From Vibrio sp. SCSIO 43137 (GTDB lineage Bacteria; Pseudomonadota; Gammaproteobacteria; Enterobacterales; Vibrionaceae): a stretch of DNA of 64,000 nt. The notes under the pieces were generated by a model. It saw only the letters and a program-made list of their open reading frames with translations, was not told where the DNA came from and did not search any database. The stretch spans positions 310,001 to 374,000 of the forward strand of contig NZ_CP116383.1 of NCBI RefSeq assembly GCF_028201475.1. Reading direction: 5' to 3'. Position numbers and translations under genes: made by a program. Below are positions 10,920 through 22,098 of this stretch, piece by piece (the first letter of the stretch is position 1; every line of letters starts with the position of its first letter).

Positions 10920-11738
10920 ATGGATAATGTCGGCATCGTTCAGATGACCTCTGGACCAGAACCGCTGAAGAATTTAGCTTTTATTGAGCAACAACTGAAG
11001 AGACTATCAGAAAGTGGTGTTAAGTTAGTACTTACTCCTGAGAACTGTATTGTATTTGGCAGTAAATCTGACTACCGACTGCATGCAGAAGAGCTTGGTA
11101 GCGGACTTATTCAGTCAACTCTGGCGGACTTAGCCCGAAAATATAAACTCTGGCTGGTTATCGGCAGCCTGCCCATTCGTCATGAAGAAAAAATCACAAC
11201 CACCTCACTGGTGTATAACAGTGAGGGCGAAATAGTCGCCCATTACGATAAGCTGCATCTGTTCGATGTTGATGTGGATGATCAACACGGCAGCTACAGA
11301 GAGTCTGAGACATTTTCAGCGGGAGAACGGGTAGCTGTTGTCGATACCCCAGTCGGTAAGTTAGGACTTACTATTTGTTATGATCTCCGCTTTCCTCATC
11401 TTTTTTCAGAACTCAGGAAGAAAGGCGCTCAGATAATTTCAGTTCCTGCTGCTTTTACTGCAACCACAGGAGAAGCACACTGGGAAGTGTTATTACGTGC
11501 CCGGGCGATAGAAACTCAGTGCTGGATTCTGGCTGCGGCTCAAACCGGTAAACATCCGTGTGGCAGAGAAACCTGGGGGCATTCGATGATAGTTAATCCC
11601 TGGGGAAGGATTATTCAACAAATCAATGGTGAAGCGGGTACAATTAAAGGGATGATAGAAGAAGGTATTCTGAATTCAGTGCGTTTGAATATGCCTATGC
11701 AGTCTCATGCCCGCTTCCAGTCAAAATTTAAACAGTAA
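10920..11738 (+). CDS. Nitrilase-superfamily amidohydrolase (deaminated-glutathione-amidase-like)
   Basis: Carbon-nitrogen hydrolase with the Glu-Lys-Cys triad, read from the chosen start as E41 (LTPENC), K111 ([11 protein letters not shown]) and C153 ([10 protein letters not shown]). The segment after K111 ([14 protein letters not shown]) resembles Nit1-type deaminated glutathione amidases, a plausible metabolite-repair role. AAGGGA directly abuts the ATG at 10914 but is 6 nt from the ATG at 10920, so the second was taken. It lies between yhdP and tldD, the normal gammaproteobacterial context. The substrate assignment is inferred from motif similarity. Confidence 0.9.
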   Translation: MDNVGIVQMTSGPEPLKNLAFIEQQLKRLSESGVKLVLTPENCIVFGSKSDYRLHAEELGSGLIQSTLADLARKYKLWLVIGSLPIRHEEKITTTSLVYNSEGEIVAHYDKLHLFDVDVDDQHGSYRESETFSAGERVAVVDTPVGKLGLTICYDLRFPHLFSELRKKGAQIISVPAAFTATTGEAHWEVLLRARAIETQCWILAAAQTGKHPCGRETWGHSMIVNPWGRIIQQINGEAGTIKGMIEEGILNSVRLNMPMQSHARFQSKFKQ

Positions 11739-11749
11739 AAAGGTTCACA

Positions 11750-13195
11750 ATGACCATTAATCGTGTAGAGAACGAGCTATTTTCGCCTACAGGCCTTACC
11801 CGTCAGGATGTTGCTGATACTCTGGCCTGTATCGCTACCAGACAGATCGATTACGCCGATATCTATTTTCAGTCCAGTTGGCATGAGTCTCTGGTGCTTG
11901 AAGACAGTATTATCAAAGACGGTTCTTTTAATATTGATCGTGGTGTGGGTGTCAGGGCGGTTACCGGCGAGAAAACCGGCTTTGCCTATTCAGACCAGAT
12001 CCAGAAAGAGAGCCTGATGCAGAGTGCTAATGCTGCGCGGGGAATTGCTCAGCAGGGACAGAATGGGCAGGTGAAAGCGTTCTCGTCACTTGGTCATAAC
12101 AGTGTTTATCAGGCGACTAACCCTCTGGAGAGCCTGCATAAACAGCAAAAAATTGATTTATTAAAAGAACTGGATGCTTATATCCGTACTAAAGAACCAC
12201 TGGTGACAGAAGTGTCTGTCAGCCTGAGTGGCGTTTATGAACAGGTACTAGTCGCGGCAACAGACGGAACTTATGAGGCGGATATCAGGCCGCTGGTTCG
12301 CCTGTCTGTCAGCGTGCTGGCTCAGAAAGGTGATCGCAGGGAGAGAGGCAGTTCAGGTGGCGGCGGCCGCTATGGCTACGATATGTTCCTTAATGAAGAT
12401 AATGGCCGTAAGGCCGCTTATTACTTTGCTGATGAAGCGATACGTCAGGCTCTGGTCAACCTTGAGGCCGATGCGGCTCCTGCCGGAGCTATGCCTGTGG
12501 TACTTGGTGCCGGCTGGCCGGGCGTACTTCTGCATGAAGCTGTAGGGCATGGCCTTGAAGGGGACTTTAACCGTAAAGGCTCTTCAGTTTTCTCCGGTAA
12601 AGTTGGCGAACAGGTAACTTCTCCGCTATGTACTATTGTTGATGACGGCACCATGGCTGATCGCCGTGGCTCACTAAACATTGATGATGAAGGTGTGAAA
12701 GGCCAGTACAACACTCTGATTGAAGATGGTGTTCTTAAGGGCTATATGCAAGATAAACTGAATGCCCGCCTGATGGGGGTTGCGCCGACAGGAAACGGTC
12801 GCAGGGAATCTTATGCTCATCTGCCTATGCCGAGAATGACCAACACTTACATGCTGCCGGGTGAGCATAGCGCGGAAGAGATCATTTCTACCGTTAAGAA
12901 AGGCTTGTATGCACCAAACTTCGGTGGTGGTCAGGTTGATATCACTTCCGGTAAGTTTGTTTTCTCTACCTCGGAAGCGTATCTGATTGAAGAGGGTAAA
13001 ATTACCCGCCCTGTTAAGGGAGCAACCTTGATTGGCTCCGGTATTGAAGCGATGCAGCAGGTCTCTATGGTCGGGGATGACTTATCGCTGGACAGAGGTG
13101 TTGGTGTCTGTGGTAAAGCGGGGCAAAGTGTTCCGGTCGGTGTCGGACAGCCAACATTGAAACTGGACTCGCTTACGGTCGGCGGAACTGAATAA
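11750..13195 (+). CDS. tldD: Metalloprotease TldD
   Basis: Zinc-protease subunit of the TldD/TldE (PmbA) heterodimer that degrades unfolded peptides and matures some modified peptides. The zinc motif HEAVGH is at residues 262-267 and the family C-terminal motif with [17 protein letters not shown] is present. The 481-residue length is normal. The partner gene pmbA lies 0.7 kb downstream, separated by the oppositely oriented yjgA, a common Vibrio/Escherichia-like grouping. It is the last gene of the plus-strand run, followed by a terminator. Confidence 0.97.
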   Translation: MTINRVENELFSPTGLTRQDVADTLACIATRQIDYADIYFQSSWHESLVLEDSIIKDGSFNIDRGVGVRAVTGEKTGFAYSDQIQKESLMQSANAARGIAQQGQNGQVKAFSSLGHNSVYQATNPLESLHKQQKIDLLKELDAYIRTKEPLVTEVSVSLSGVYEQVLVAATDGTYEADIRPLVRLSVSVLAQKGDRRERGSSGGGGRYGYDMFLNEDNGRKAAYYFADEAIRQALVNLEADAAPAGAMPVVLGAGWPGVLLHEAVGHGLEGDFNRKGSSVFSGKVGEQVTSPLCTIVDDGTMADRRGSLNIDDEGVKGQYNTLIEDGVLKGYMQDKLNARLMGVAPTGNGRRESYAHLPMPRMTNTYMLPGEHSAEEIISTVKKGLYAPNFGGGQVDITSGKFVFSTSEAYLIEEGKITRPVKGATLIGSGIEAMQQVSMVGDDLSLDRGVGVCGKAGQSVPVGVGQPTLKLDSLTVGGTE

Positions 13196-13222
13196 CAGTT
13201 TCAATAGAAACAGATAAACTAA

Positions 13223-13246
13223 GGGCTAGATAAATCTAGCCCTTTT
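13223..13246. terminator. Intrinsic terminator between tldD and yjgA
   Basis: Perfect 8-bp stem GGGCTAGA/TCTAGCCC with a TAAA loop, followed by four T on the plus strand. It lies between convergent tldD and yjgA, so it probably stops tldD and may act weakly in the other direction. Confidence 0.8.
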
Positions 13247-13277
13247 GCCATTCGGCGATTGTCGAAACCAAACGATT

Positions 13278-13796
13278 TTACTCTTCCAGCTCTTTTAGTA
13301 GCTGAAAAATTTCGCGATAAGCCTTAGGCGGTTTATTGGCTTTCTTTTCACGTCTCGCCTGAAGATAGAGCTGGCGGAAACGCTGGCGGTCAGCCTGAGG
13401 GTATTTTTCCATTACCTCTGCAACGGCACTGTCACCTTCTTCGACGATACGATCTCTGAGCTGTTCCAGTTTGTGCAGCTCTGCTGTCGCTTGTGAGTGC
13501 TTGTTGCGGTATTTATCCAGGGCAGCCTGAATCGGCTCCGGATCGATATTACGCATAACTTTACCGATATACTGCAACTGACGGCGCTTAGCTTCATTTT
13601 TAAAGCGTTGGGCATCCGCCACGGCTATTCTGAGGTCATCAGGAAGGGGAAACTTTTCCAGTGTAGCCGGTTTAACTGCAACCAGCTCTTCGCCAAGTTT
13701 TTGCAGTGCTTCCATATCCTGTTTCATCTCGGTTTTACTAACCCAGATGATCTCTTCTTCCTCTTCCCAGGGAGCTTTTTGGTTTTTTCTTGCCAT
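13278..13796 (-). CDS. yjgA: Ribosome biogenesis factor YjgA (DarP)
   Basis: 172-residue, highly charged, helical DUF615 protein associated with late 50S subunit assembly. The N-terminus is acidic ([14 protein letters not shown]). The middle carries [18 protein letters not shown] and the C-terminus [13 protein letters not shown], both typical of the family. It is divergent from pmbA with 117 bp between starts. The pairing of yjgA with pmbA matches Escherichia coli. Confidence 0.95.
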   Translation of the reverse strand: MARKNQKAPWEEEEEIIWVSKTEMKQDMEALQKLGEELVAVKPATLEKFPLPDDLRIAVADAQRFKNEAKRRQLQYIGKVMRNIDPEPIQAALDKYRNKHSQATAELHKLEQLRDRIVEEGDSAVAEVMEKYPQADRQRFRQLYLQARREKKANKPPKAYREIFQLLKELEE

Positions 13797-13913
13797 TTGA
13801 TCTGCTTCTCATGATTATCTAGAGAGATTTTGCACTATTTTAGCAAGAATAATGGGGAGAATGCGAAAACCTTGTTATTCTAAGTAAATATATTTCACTT
13901 TTCAGAAGCGGCT

Positions 13914-15257
13914 ATGGACGTAAAACAACAAATTGCACAACAGAGAGCTGAACTTGAAGCAGCTGTCGACAAGGCTTTAAAACTGGCAACGGGAACTGCA
14001 GATGCAGCAGAAGTAGCCATCACCAAATCAACAGGCTTAAGTGTTTCTACCCGGATGTGCGAAGTTGAGAATGTTGAATTTAATAGCGATGGTGCCCTTG
14101 GTATTACGGTTTACCGGGGACAGAGAAAAGGTAGTGCATCTACCTCAGATCTAAGTGAAAAAGCGATTCAGCAGACGGTAGAGGCCGCTCTTGATATTGC
14201 TAAGTATACTTCCGAAGATCCATACGCCGGCCCCGCACCGGCAGAGCTTATGGTTAAAGAGATCCCTGATTTGGATCTGTTCCACCCTGATGAGCCAGAG
14301 CCGGATAATGCTGCTAAGCTGGCTATCGCGGCTGAAGAAGCGTCCCTGAACTACAGCGACAAAATTAAGCAGAGTGATGGTGCCAGTTACGACAGCCACT
14401 ATGGGGTTAAAGTCTACGGTAACAGCCATGGCCTACTGGCCAGTTACCCTTCAAGCCGTCACAGCCTGAGCTGCGTTAGCATTGGTGAGGGTGACAATGG
14501 TGTGATGGAGAGAGATTATAGCTATACTATTTCCCGTCAAACCAGCGATCTATGGACACCAGAGCAAGTCGGCCTGAAAGCGGCAGAAAAAACCGTTTCT
14601 AGGCTGGATGCGCAAAAACTGCAAACGGGTAAGTTCCCGGTAATGTTTGCAGCCGATGTCGCAACAGGGTTAATCGGGCATCTGGTTATGGCTATCAGTG
14701 GCGGTAATTTGTATCGCAAATCATCTTTCCTGCTGGATCAACTGGGCAATAAGATCTTCCCTGACTGGTTCTCCATTGAAGAGAAACCTCATGTGTTAAG
14801 AGGGCTGGCATCCAGCCCGTTTGATAGTGAAGGTGTATATACTCAGGACAGGTCGATTATCAGCGACGGCACACTGGCTACTTATCTGTTAACCAGTTAT
14901 TCAGCCAGAAAGCTGAATATGACGCCGACAGGCCATGCTGGTGGTATTCATAACTGGTATGTCTCATCTACCGGACAGAGCTTTGATGCTATGCTGAAAG
15001 AGCTGAATACGGGCTTTTTGGTGACAGAGCTTATGGGGCAGGGTGTGAATGTGGTGACTGGTGACTATTCACGTGGTGCTGCCGGATTCTGGGTGGAGAA
15101 TGGTGAAATTCAGTTCCCGGTATCTGAAGTGACTATTGCCGGTAACCTTAAGGATATGTTTAACACTATTGTTGCTGTTGGTGCGGATACTGAGACCCGT
15201 TCTCAGGTTCAGACCGGTTCTATTCTGATTGAATCGATGAAGATTGCCGGCTGTTAA
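13914..15257 (+). CDS. pmbA: Metalloprotease subunit TldE/PmbA
   Basis: Non-metal-binding partner of TldD in the TldD/E protease needed for microcin B17 maturation and CcdA degradation in E. coli. The 447-residue protein shares the two-domain TldD fold but lacks the HExxH motif (the equivalent region reads [11 protein letters not shown]). The C-terminus IAGNLKDMF...[14 protein letters not shown] is family-typical. It ends at a shared terminator with mgtE. Confidence 0.96.
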   Translation: MDVKQQIAQQRAELEAAVDKALKLATGTADAAEVAITKSTGLSVSTRMCEVENVEFNSDGALGITVYRGQRKGSASTSDLSEKAIQQTVEAALDIAKYTSEDPYAGPAPAELMVKEIPDLDLFHPDEPEPDNAAKLAIAAEEASLNYSDKIKQSDGASYDSHYGVKVYGNSHGLLASYPSSRHSLSCVSIGEGDNGVMERDYSYTISRQTSDLWTPEQVGLKAAEKTVSRLDAQKLQTGKFPVMFAADVATGLIGHLVMAISGGNLYRKSSFLLDQLGNKIFPDWFSIEEKPHVLRGLASSPFDSEGVYTQDRSIISDGTLATYLLTSYSARKLNMTPTGHAGGIHNWYVSSTGQSFDAMLKELNTGFLVTELMGQGVNVVTGDYSRGAAGFWVENGEIQFPVSEVTIAGNLKDMFNTIVAVGADTETRSQVQTGSILIESMKIAGC

Positions 15258-15280
15258 TTCCGTCTGCTTTATGGATCAGA

Positions 15281-15314
15281 AAGGCCAGCCTATACAAAAA
15301 TAAGGGCTGGCCTT
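15281..15314. terminator. Bidirectional terminator between pmbA and mgtE
   Basis: Perfect 10-bp inverted repeat AAGGCCAGCC/GGCTGGCCTT with a 14-nt spacer, located 24 bp after the pmbA stop and 22 bp past the mgtE stop. T-runs are short on both sides, so efficiency is uncertain, but its position between convergent genes is typical. Confidence 0.6.
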
Positions 15315-15335
15315 CGTTATATCGGGTATTCCTGT

Positions 15336-16703
15336 TCAGATAAATATGGTTGCCAGACCTAAGAAAACGGAAAGACCAATTACATCAGTAATGGTGGTTA
15401 GTGCCATACCGCCGGCAAGGGCCGGGTCGATATTCATCTTCTTAAGCATGATAGGGATGGTTACCCCTGCGATACCGGCCACCAGTAGGTTGGTTAGCAT
15501 AGCTGCGGATATGATTCCGCCAAGTAGCCAGTTGCCTTTCCAGACAACGACGATACCACCGATAATACAAGCCCAGAGAATACCGTTCAGCAGTCCGATG
15601 GCGGCTTCTTTCAGTAACAGTTCACGCTTGTTACTGTCACCGATATGGCCGACAGCCAGCCCGCGGATCACCAGTGCCACGGTCTGATTACCCGCTACAC
15701 CACCCATTGAAGGAACAATGGTCATCAGAACCGCAATAGCGGCCATCTGGTCTAGTGTGGCTTCAAACATATTGGAAACAGAAGCGGCAGCCAGAGCGGC
15801 TAACACATTGGCGCCAAGCCAGACACTTCGTCTTCGGGCCGATTTCACAACAGGTGCAAAGGTATCTTCATCATCGTCCATACCGGCCAGACTCATCATT
15901 GAGTGCTCGGCATCTTCACGGATAATATCGACTACGTCATCGATGGTGATACGGCCGACAAGGTGATGATTTTCATCTACCACAGGTGCTGATACCCAGT
16001 CCCGTCGCTCAAACAGGCTGGCAACATCGGAATCACTGGTTTCAACGGGAATGGCTTCATCCGCATCATCCATAACCTCACTGACCTGTACATCAGGCTG
16101 AGTGGTAATCAGGGTAGTCAGGGACAAGTGGCCAATCAGCCGGCTCTCCTCGTCAATAACATACAGGGCATCGGTGACGTCCGGCAGTTCACCTTTCATA
16201 CGCAGATAACGAAGAACTACGTCTACATCTACGTCACCACGAATGGTGGTTACGTCGGTATTCATGATACTGCCGGCAGTATCTTCCGGATAAGAAAGGG
16301 CTGTTTCGACTCTCAGCCGGTCGGCAATATCCATTTGTGCCAAAATTTCACGGGAAACATCGTCCGGCAGGCTTCGCAGTACGTAAGCAAGGTCATCGGT
16401 GTCCATGCCTTCCGTTGCTTCTGCCAGCGTCTCCGGTGCCATCTGACTAACAAGGCCGTCTTTTACGTCCTCATTCAGTTCGTCAAGGATTTCACCGTAA
16501 TCTTCAGGATCGGTGAGTTGCCAAAGGACATCACGGGATTTACGCGGGGAAGCTTCTAGAAGGTGAGCGATATCTTCCGGTTCCATGTCCTGCAACTGAC
16601 GTCGCACATGGACAAACCGCCCTTGTTCCAGAGCATCACTCACTTCCTGGAGGGTCTGATGAGTCTGTTGAGCTTGATCGAGTTCTAATTGCGGCTCTGC
16701 CAT
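15336..16703 (-). CDS. mgtE: Magnesium transporter MgtE
   Basis: Homodimeric Mg2+ channel of the inner membrane. An N-terminal superhelical Mg-sensing domain (about 1-130, with LRSLPDDVSREILAQM) is followed by two CBS domains (about 135-260) and about five membrane helices (285-455) carrying the pore sequence GGVAGNQTVALVIRGLA. The 455-residue length is normal. It is downstream of npr in the same orientation with a 144-bp gap, and may have its own promoter there. Confidence 0.96.
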   Translation of the reverse strand: MAEPQLELDQAQQTHQTLQEVSDALEQGRFVHVRRQLQDMEPEDIAHLLEASPRKSRDVLWQLTDPEDYGEILDELNEDVKDGLVSQMAPETLAEATEGMDTDDLAYVLRSLPDDVSREILAQMDIADRLRVETALSYPEDTAGSIMNTDVTTIRGDVDVDVVLRYLRMKGELPDVTDALYVIDEESRLIGHLSLTTLITTQPDVQVSEVMDDADEAIPVETSDSDVASLFERRDWVSAPVVDENHHLVGRITIDDVVDIIREDAEHSMMSLAGMDDDEDTFAPVVKSARRRSVWLGANVLAALAAASVSNMFEATLDQMAAIAVLMTIVPSMGGVAGNQTVALVIRGLAVGHIGDSNKRELLLKEAAIGLLNGILWACIIGGIVVVWKGNWLLGGIISAAMLTNLLVAGIAGVTIPIMLKKMNIDPALAGGMALTTITDVIGLSVFLGLATIFI

Positions 16704-16847
16704 TCTCTCCTCCGGTTATGAAAGGTTATTACTGCCTGAATACTAACTTAATTTTAAGCCTTATTTAATAAGATCTTATGACGGAAAGAAAATAATTTGA
16801 TGATGATGCTTAACTGACTGAAGGAATTTTAGACAGTAAAGTATGGA

Positions 16848-17123
16848 TTATTCGTCTTCTTCAAATCTGGCTTCGATCAGTTCACAGACAGCACCAAGAG
16901 CCTGTTCTGCCTCTTCGCCTTCACAGGAGATAGTGACGTACTCTCCCTGAGAGGATTCCAGCATAATCAAACCCATAACGCTATCTGCGCTCATGGCTTT
17001 ATTTTCTTCATTGGAAACGGTAATTGAAGCTTTATAACTCTGAGCCAGTTCGACTAGTTTTACGGCAGCTCTTGCATGCAGGCCGAGCCGGTTTTGTATC
17101 AATACTCTTTTACTACACTGCAT
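16848..17123 (-). CDS. ptsO: Nitrogen-related phosphocarrier NPr (PtsO)
   Basis: HPr-like phosphocarrier of the nitrogen phosphotransferase chain EI-Ntr to NPr to EIIA-Ntr. The phosphorylated histidine is H16 in [10 protein letters not shown], and the serine loop region is [13 protein letters not shown]. The 91-residue length is standard. It closes the rpoN-hpf-ptsN-rapZ-npr cluster, 12 bp after rapZ. Confidence 0.96.
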   Translation of the reverse strand: MQCSKRVLIQNRLGLHARAAVKLVELAQSYKASITVSNEENKAMSADSVMGLIMLESSQGEYVTISCEGEEAEQALGAVCELIEARFEEDE

Positions 17124-17135
17124 AGGTTTTTTCTT

Positions 17136-18035
17136 CTATAACGGGTTAGCAATTTTTTCCAGACTGGTGTGACGGATTTGAACTTGTTTGCCGCTCTGTT
17201 TGAACAGTTCACCTAAGGCGTGAGTCAGATAGACAGAGCGATGCTTTCCTCCGGTGCAACCAATGGCGACGGTCAGATAACTGCGGTTATTTTTCTCCAG
17301 CATTGGTAACCATTTTTCAATATAAGCTTGAATATCGGCTTTTAACTCAACCACGCTGGGTTGTGCCTCCAGATAATCTATTACCGGCTTATCCAGTCCG
17401 GTAAACGGCCTCAGGCTTGGTTCCCAGTGCGGGTTAGGCAGAAAACGGACATCAAACACATAGTCGGCATCAGTGGGGATACCGTATTTGAATCCGAATG
17501 ATTCAAATACCATCACCAGCTCTTGTCTCTCCCGGCCAAGCACCCGCATGCGGATCAACTCGCTCAGGTCATGAATGGACTGGCCGCTACTATCGATCAC
17601 AAGATCAGACAGCTCTTTCAGATAGTCAATCTGACTCTTCTCTTCCATTATCGCCTGATCCAGAGATAACTTATCTTCATTCAGGGAGAGTGGATGAATT
17701 CGTCGGGTTTCACTATACCGTTTCAGCAGGGTTTCCTGACTGGCGTCGAAGAAAAACAGGGTAAGATTGATTTCCGCCCTTAACTGAGCAAGAGCATTGG
17801 TTACTAACTCAGGATCGTTGGGGAGGTTGCGGATATCGACACTGACAGCCACGTTTTGATTTCTGTCACCAACGGTACGGACAAATTGATTGAGCAGGTT
17901 TACGGGAAGGTTATCAACGCAGTAATAACCAAGATCCTCCAGAACTCTCAGCGCGACACTTTTACCGGCGCCGGATAAGCCGCTGATAATGACCAGCTGC
18001 ATGTCATTTTTTGTCTGTACAACCTGCTCATTCAT
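17136..18035 (-). CDS. rapZ: RNase adapter / nucleotide-binding protein RapZ
   Basis: P-loop protein that, in enterics, recruits RNase E to the sRNA GlmZ and senses glucosamine-6-phosphate. Walker A is GLSGAGKS at residues 19-26 of the longer form, and the C-terminal motif is [17 protein letters not shown]. The ATG at 18035 lies 2 bp after the ptsN stop. An internal ATG at 18002 ([11 protein letters not shown]) matches the usual family N-terminus better, so the extra 11 residues are uncertain. It belongs to the conserved rpoN cluster. Confidence 0.95.
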   Translation of the reverse strand: MNEQVVQTKNDMQLVIISGLSGAGKSVALRVLEDLGYYCVDNLPVNLLNQFVRTVGDRNQNVAVSVDIRNLPNDPELVTNALAQLRAEINLTLFFFDASQETLLKRYSETRRIHPLSLNEDKLSLDQAIMEEKSQIDYLKELSDLVIDSSGQSIHDLSELIRMRVLGRERQELVMVFESFGFKYGIPTDADYVFDVRFLPNPHWEPSLRPFTGLDKPVIDYLEAQPSVVELKADIQAYIEKWLPMLEKNNRSYLTVAIGCTGGKHRSVYLTHALGELFKQSGKQVQIRHTSLEKIANPL

Positions 18036-18037
18036 GA

Positions 18038-18484
18038 TTACTGATTCGTCATTATGTCGTAAAGCTCTTGGTCGCTCTGAGCATTTCTTAACTGTTTAAG
18101 GACCTGCTTGTCATTGAGACGCTCAGCCATAGAGGAGAGGGTCTTCAGGTGCTCTTTACATTGAGCATCAGGAACAAGCAGGGCAAAAAGGAGATCAACC
18201 GGTCGATTATCTATGGCATCGAATTCGATAGCTTCTTCGCACTGAAGTAATATGGCAACCGCCTCGTCACAGGAATACATACGTGCATGTGGAATGGCGA
18301 TACCATTGCCTATGCCTGTACTTCCCATTTTTTCCCGGTTTAACATACATTCAAACAGTTCGTTTGAATCCTGACCTGTGTGAGCGGCAGCGATCTGACT
18401 GATCAGCTCCAGAGCTCTTTTTTTACTTGTGCACTGGACTGCACTTTTTGTGCAGTCCAGTGAAAGTACTTCGCTAATTTGCAT
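18038..18484 (-). CDS. ptsN: Nitrogen PTS regulatory protein EIIA-Ntr (PtsN)
   Basis: EIIA-type regulator that receives phosphate from NPr and controls potassium transport and other targets; no sugar is transported. The active histidine is H66 in [12 protein letters not shown]. The 148-residue length is normal. It is packed 2 bp after hpf and 2 bp before rapZ. Confidence 0.96.
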   Translation of the reverse strand: MQISEVLSLDCTKSAVQCTSKKRALELISQIAAAHTGQDSNELFECMLNREKMGSTGIGNGIAIPHARMYSCDEAVAILLQCEEAIEFDAIDNRPVDLLFALLVPDAQCKEHLKTLSSMAERLNDKQVLKQLRNAQSDQELYDIMTNQ

Positions 18485-18486
18485 GG

Positions 18487-18774
18487 TTAATGATTACTGA
18501 GTTTTTCTTTATGTTTGTTTAACTGACGTACAAGTTTGTCAACTAAAGAGTCTATTGCAGCGTACATGTTTTCCTCATCAGCGGCTGCGTGTATATCTCC
18601 TTGATTTACATGCAAAGTTGCTTCTGCAACATGTAACACTTTTTCTACACGTAATACCACATGAACATTATTTATATGTTCAAAAAACCGTTCTAGTTTC
18701 TGAAACTTCTGGTGAACGTAGTCTTGCATTGAATCGGTAAGATCAACGTGATGCCCTTTAATATTGATTTGCAT
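18487..18774 (-). CDS. hpf: Short ribosome hibernation promoting factor HPF
   Basis: Stationary-phase ribosome-binding protein of the RaiA/HPF family. At 95 residues it is the short gammaproteobacterial form that supports 100S dimers together with RMF. It begins MQINIKGHHVDLTDSMQDYV and has the ILHVAEATLHVNQGD-type beta strands with a basic C-terminus. It lies 22 bp after rpoN. Confidence 0.95.
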   Translation of the reverse strand: MQINIKGHHVDLTDSMQDYVHQKFQKLERFFEHINNVHVVLRVEKVLHVAEATLHVNQGDIHAAADEENMYAAIDSLVDKLVRQLNKHKEKLSNH

Positions 18775-18796
18775 AGACTTTCCTTTTTATTGCGGC

Positions 18797-20266
18797 CTAG
18801 AGTAGGCGTTTACGCTGACTCGACGGGGCGATCCCCAGAGACTCGCGGTATTTGGCGATGGTTCGCCGGGCAACCTGAATCCCCTGGTCAGCTAATAGTG
18901 CAGCAATTTTACTATCGCTGAGTGGTTTAGCAGTGTTCTCTGCGGCAACCAGCTTCTTGATTAGTGCTCGAATTGCTGTTGATGAACACTCTCCGCCATT
19001 ATCCGTACTTACATGGCTAGAGAAGAAATACTTAAGTTCAAATATCCCTCTGGGGGTGTGCATAAATTTCTGGGTTGTTACCCTTGAAATGGTCGACTCG
19101 TGCATATCGACAGCAAGAGCGATATCGTTGAGTACCATTGGCTTCATTGCCTCTTCGCCATACTCAAAGAAATCCTGTTGATGCTCAACAATACAGCGGG
19201 CAACTTTAAGCAGGGTTTCATTACGGCTCTCAAGGCTCTTAATCAGCCATTTTGCTTCCTGAAGATTACTGCGGATAAACTGGCTGTCGGCACTATTACC
19301 TTTACCCAGTGCAGCATAATGCTGGTTTACTTTCAGTCTTGGAACACTGTCCGGGTTGATAGCAACAGTCCATTTTCCTTTGTCCTTAAATACAGACACA
19401 TCAGGAACAACATACTCGGTCTCATCCGGTGTAATTGAACTGCCCGGGCGAGGATCTAACTGCTGGATAAGCATCATTACTTCCCGTAACTCTGCTTCTT
19501 TTAGTTTGCTCTCTTTGCTAATTAGCTTGTAATCGCGGTTACCCAACTGATCGATATGATTTTCCAGTACCATTTTGGTCTGTTCAAGCCACGGGGTATC
19601 CTGAGGGAAGGTGGCTAGTTGCAGTAACAGGCACTCTTGCAGGTTACGTGAGGCAACACCTAAAGGGTCAAATTGCTGAATACGTTTAAGAACCGCTTCA
19701 ACTTCGTCCAGCTCAACCTCTTCATGGTCAACACTTTCAAGAATATCTTCTGTGGAAACGGTCAGGTAGCCGTAATTGTCAACGGCATCAATAATGGCGG
19801 TTGCAATGGCATGGTCGGTATCAGAAAAAGGAGTAAGATCCAGTTGCCAGTGAAGGTAGTCTTGCAGGCTTTGGGTTGTTTCACCCTGATAAACCGGCAT
19901 ATCGTCATCCAGAGCGATGCCTGTGTTGCCGGTATTGGCACTGTAGACATCATCCCATGAGGCATCTATTTCTAAGTCATCAGAAATTTCTGACTTTTCA
20001 ATAACATCAGAACTGTCAGGAGATTCAGGTTCTGAGCTTGCTTCAGCAGCAGGTTCGGCGGTGATTTCCTCTTTCTCTTTTACGGCTTCTTCACTGGTGC
20101 TTTCTTCTTGCCCTTCATCGACATCCAGCAGGGGATTTGATTCCAGAGCTTCCTGAATCTCCTGCTGAAGATCCAGTGTTGACAGCTGCAATAAGCGAAT
20201 GGCTTGTTGCAACTGAGGTGTCATTGCTAATTGTTGACCGAGTTTGAGTTGTAATGAGGGTTTCAT
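18797..20266 (-). CDS. rpoN: RNA polymerase sigma-54 factor RpoN
   Basis: Sigma factor recognising -24/-12 promoters with AAA+ activators; in vibrios it controls nitrogen use, flagella and other systems. The Gln-rich region I is at residues 5-50 ([20 protein letters not shown]), followed by an acidic region II (about 55-115). The C-terminal RpoN box [10 protein letters not shown] is near residue 467. The 489-residue length is normal. It follows lptB by 66 bp in the same direction. Confidence 0.98.
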   Translation of the reverse strand: MKPSLQLKLGQQLAMTPQLQQAIRLLQLSTLDLQQEIQEALESNPLLDVDEGQEESTSEEAVKEKEEITAEPAAEASSEPESPDSSDVIEKSEISDDLEIDASWDDVYSANTGNTGIALDDDMPVYQGETTQSLQDYLHWQLDLTPFSDTDHAIATAIIDAVDNYGYLTVSTEDILESVDHEEVELDEVEAVLKRIQQFDPLGVASRNLQECLLLQLATFPQDTPWLEQTKMVLENHIDQLGNRDYKLISKESKLKEAELREVMMLIQQLDPRPGSSITPDETEYVVPDVSVFKDKGKWTVAINPDSVPRLKVNQHYAALGKGNSADSQFIRSNLQEAKWLIKSLESRNETLLKVARCIVEHQQDFFEYGEEAMKPMVLNDIALAVDMHESTISRVTTQKFMHTPRGIFELKYFFSSHVSTDNGGECSSTAIRALIKKLVAAENTAKPLSDSKIAALLADQGIQVARRTIAKYRESLGIAPSSQRKRLL

Positions 20267-20332
20267 TCAGTGATTGCTGCCTTGTTATTCTTGTTAATCA
20301 ACAAATATGATCTTTTACCTGCCATACAGTAA

Positions 20333-21058
20333 TCATAGTCGGAATTGTTCGCCGAGATAAACCTGTTTTACCTGTTCATTATTCAGAACTTGATCTGGCG
20401 TCCCTTCTGCAATTAAATGTCCCTGACTTACAATGTAGGCTTTTTCACACACATCCAGAGTTTCACGCACATTGTGGTCGGTGATAAGTACTCCGAGTCC
20501 TCTGTCACGAAGGTGCTCAATAATTTTCTTAATATCGATAACTGAAATCGGATCAACACCGGCAAAAGGCTCATCCAGCAGAATAAACTCTGGGTTGGCT
20601 GCCAGTGCCCGGGCGATCTCTACCCGGCGACGCTCACCACCAGACAATGCCATACCGGCGCTTTTGCGTATATGTTGAATATTAAATTCATCAAGAAGGT
20701 CTTCTACCTTATCCTGACGGTCCTCTCTGCTTAACTCTTTGCGGGTTTGTAATACCGCCATAATATTGTCTTCAACAGAGAGTTTACGGAAGATAGACGC
20801 TTCCTGCGGCAGGTAACCAATACCTAAACGGGAGCGACTGTGCATGGGAAGGACACTAATATCATTGTCATCGATCATGATTCTGCCTTCGTCGCGGGCA
20901 ACCAGACCAACAATCATATAAAAAGAGGTTGTTTTACCTGCACCGTTAGGGCCCAGCAGGCCGACAATCTGACCGGATTCCACTGTCAGGCTGACATCGG
21001 CAACCACTTTTCTGTTTTTGTAGCTTTTCGCTAAATGCTCTGCTTTAAGTACTGCCAT
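20333..21058 (-). CDS. lptB: LPS export ATPase LptB
   Basis: Cytoplasmic ATPase of the LptB2FGC extractor that drives lipopolysaccharide across the envelope. Walker A is GPNGAGKTT (about 37-45), signature [15 protein letters not shown] and Walker [14 protein letters not shown]. The 241-residue length is standard. It starts 1 bp after lptA ends. LptF and LptG, its membrane partners, are encoded at 52.4-54.6 kb in this window. Confidence 0.98.
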   Translation of the reverse strand: MAVLKAEHLAKSYKNRKVVADVSLTVESGQIVGLLGPNGAGKTTSFYMIVGLVARDEGRIMIDDNDISVLPMHSRSRLGIGYLPQEASIFRKLSVEDNIMAVLQTRKELSREDRQDKVEDLLDEFNIQHIRKSAGMALSGGERRRVEIARALAANPEFILLDEPFAGVDPISVIDIKKIIEHLRDRGLGVLITDHNVRETLDVCEKAYIVSQGHLIAEGTPDQVLNNEQVKQVYLGEQFRL

Positions 21059-21059
21059 A

Positions 21060-21554
21060 TTATTGGTTGGTAACCTGAGGTTGAAGAACCGTTTTCACCC
21101 GCTCGTTCTTGCCGCCATCGGCTGTCAGCTTCTGTGATGAAATCTTATAGGTGATTTTCTGGCCGCGAATGGTACTTTCATCCTGTGACAGAACCGCATC
21201 GGCAATCATGGTTAACTGATCTGTCGCCACTTTATAGTAGAGCTCTTTTGCTTCCCCGCGAAGAGTTTTACCCTCATCGGTAAGCTGGGAAAAGGTAGCG
21301 GGAGCACCATAAGCCTCGATCTCTTTCAGAGAGTCATCTTTCTGATTACGGATCACAATCAGCTTATCAGCATTAATGCTGATACTGCCTTGCTTAAGCT
21401 TTACGTCACCACTAAAGGTAACCTTGTTGCTTTTCATATCCAGGTTTTGTTTATCAGAATCAATATAGATTGGCTGTTCTGAATCTGATGTCAGTGCATA
21501 AGCACTTGATGCTGCAAACAGGCAGGCAATAAGACTAAGGTGTAAGAGTTTCAT
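21060..21554 (-). CDS. lptA: Periplasmic LPS-bridge protein LptA
   Basis: Periplasmic beta-jellyroll protein that polymerises into the bridge carrying LPS from LptC to LptD. An in-frame ATG exists at 21632, but the ATG at 21554 begins a clean signal peptide ([20 protein letters not shown]) and gives 164 residues, so I chose it. Its 5' end overlaps the lptC 3' end by 20 bp, suggesting translational coupling. The OstA-like motif [20 protein letters not shown] is present. Confidence 0.94.
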   Translation of the reverse strand: MKLLHLSLIACLFAASSAYALTSDSEQPIYIDSDKQNLDMKSNKVTFSGDVKLKQGSISINADKLIVIRNQKDDSLKEIEAYGAPATFSQLTDEGKTLRGEAKELYYKVATDQLTMIADAVLSQDESTIRGQKITYKISSQKLTADGGKNERVKTVLQPQVTNQ

Positions 21555-22098
21555 ATCTACCTTGTACTTTGTTATACAGAGTTGCGACATTATCGGCAAA
21601 ATTACCTTCCATCGCATTTCCTTTCGTTTCAAATGTCGGGCCTAGCAGCATAACGGCTGTATCTGCCCAAAAATCCCGGTTATCTAACTTAATAAATAGC
21701 TTTTGGGTTGCCATAGTATCAAAACCGGCATCGGGTAATAAATTTTTTGCTAACACATTATCATAAAGTGTCAGAACTTGATCTTTGGTCAGAATGCCAC
21801 GATCTGCGGTCACTTCCCACTCTTCTGTTTCACCATCCCGGTAAATATAGAGTACAGGGTATTCGAAAACAGTATCACCACTTTTTGCATAGTGATCCAG
21901 ATATTGAGAGGTAACCCGATAGCTGCGAATCCCTTTTTCGTCAAAACTGGTGTTATCGACAAACTGTCCGCTTAGGGCCGGCAACTCTAAATCCGGAGTC
22001 ACCTGTATCGCTGTTATTCTGGATGTACCATACAGGTAATACGCAGAATAAACCGTTATCATCAGCAAAATTGCATAGATAATACGGGACAAAGTCAT
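21535..22098 (-). CDS. lptC: LPS export protein LptC
   Basis: Inner-membrane bitopic component that receives LPS from LptB2FG and passes it to LptA. One membrane helix (about residues 5-25) is followed by a periplasmic jellyroll with the family-typical SQYLDHYAKSGDTVFEYP region. It overlaps kdsC by 4 bp and lptA by 20 bp. The 187-residue length is normal. Confidence 0.95.
   Translation of the reverse strand: MTLSRIIYAILLMITVYSAYYLYGTSRITAIQVTPDLELPALSGQFVDNTSFDEKGIRSYRVTSQYLDHYAKSGDTVFEYPVLYIYRDGETEEWEVTADRGILTKDQVLTLYDNVLAKNLLPDAGFDTMATQKLFIKLDNRDFWADTAVMLLGPTFETKGNAMEGNFADNVATLYNKVQGRYETLTP

Noticed and set aside
21555..21632. N-terminal extension of lptA
   Set aside because: Adds 26 residues before a clean signal peptide and lies within lptC; the downstream ATG is favoured.
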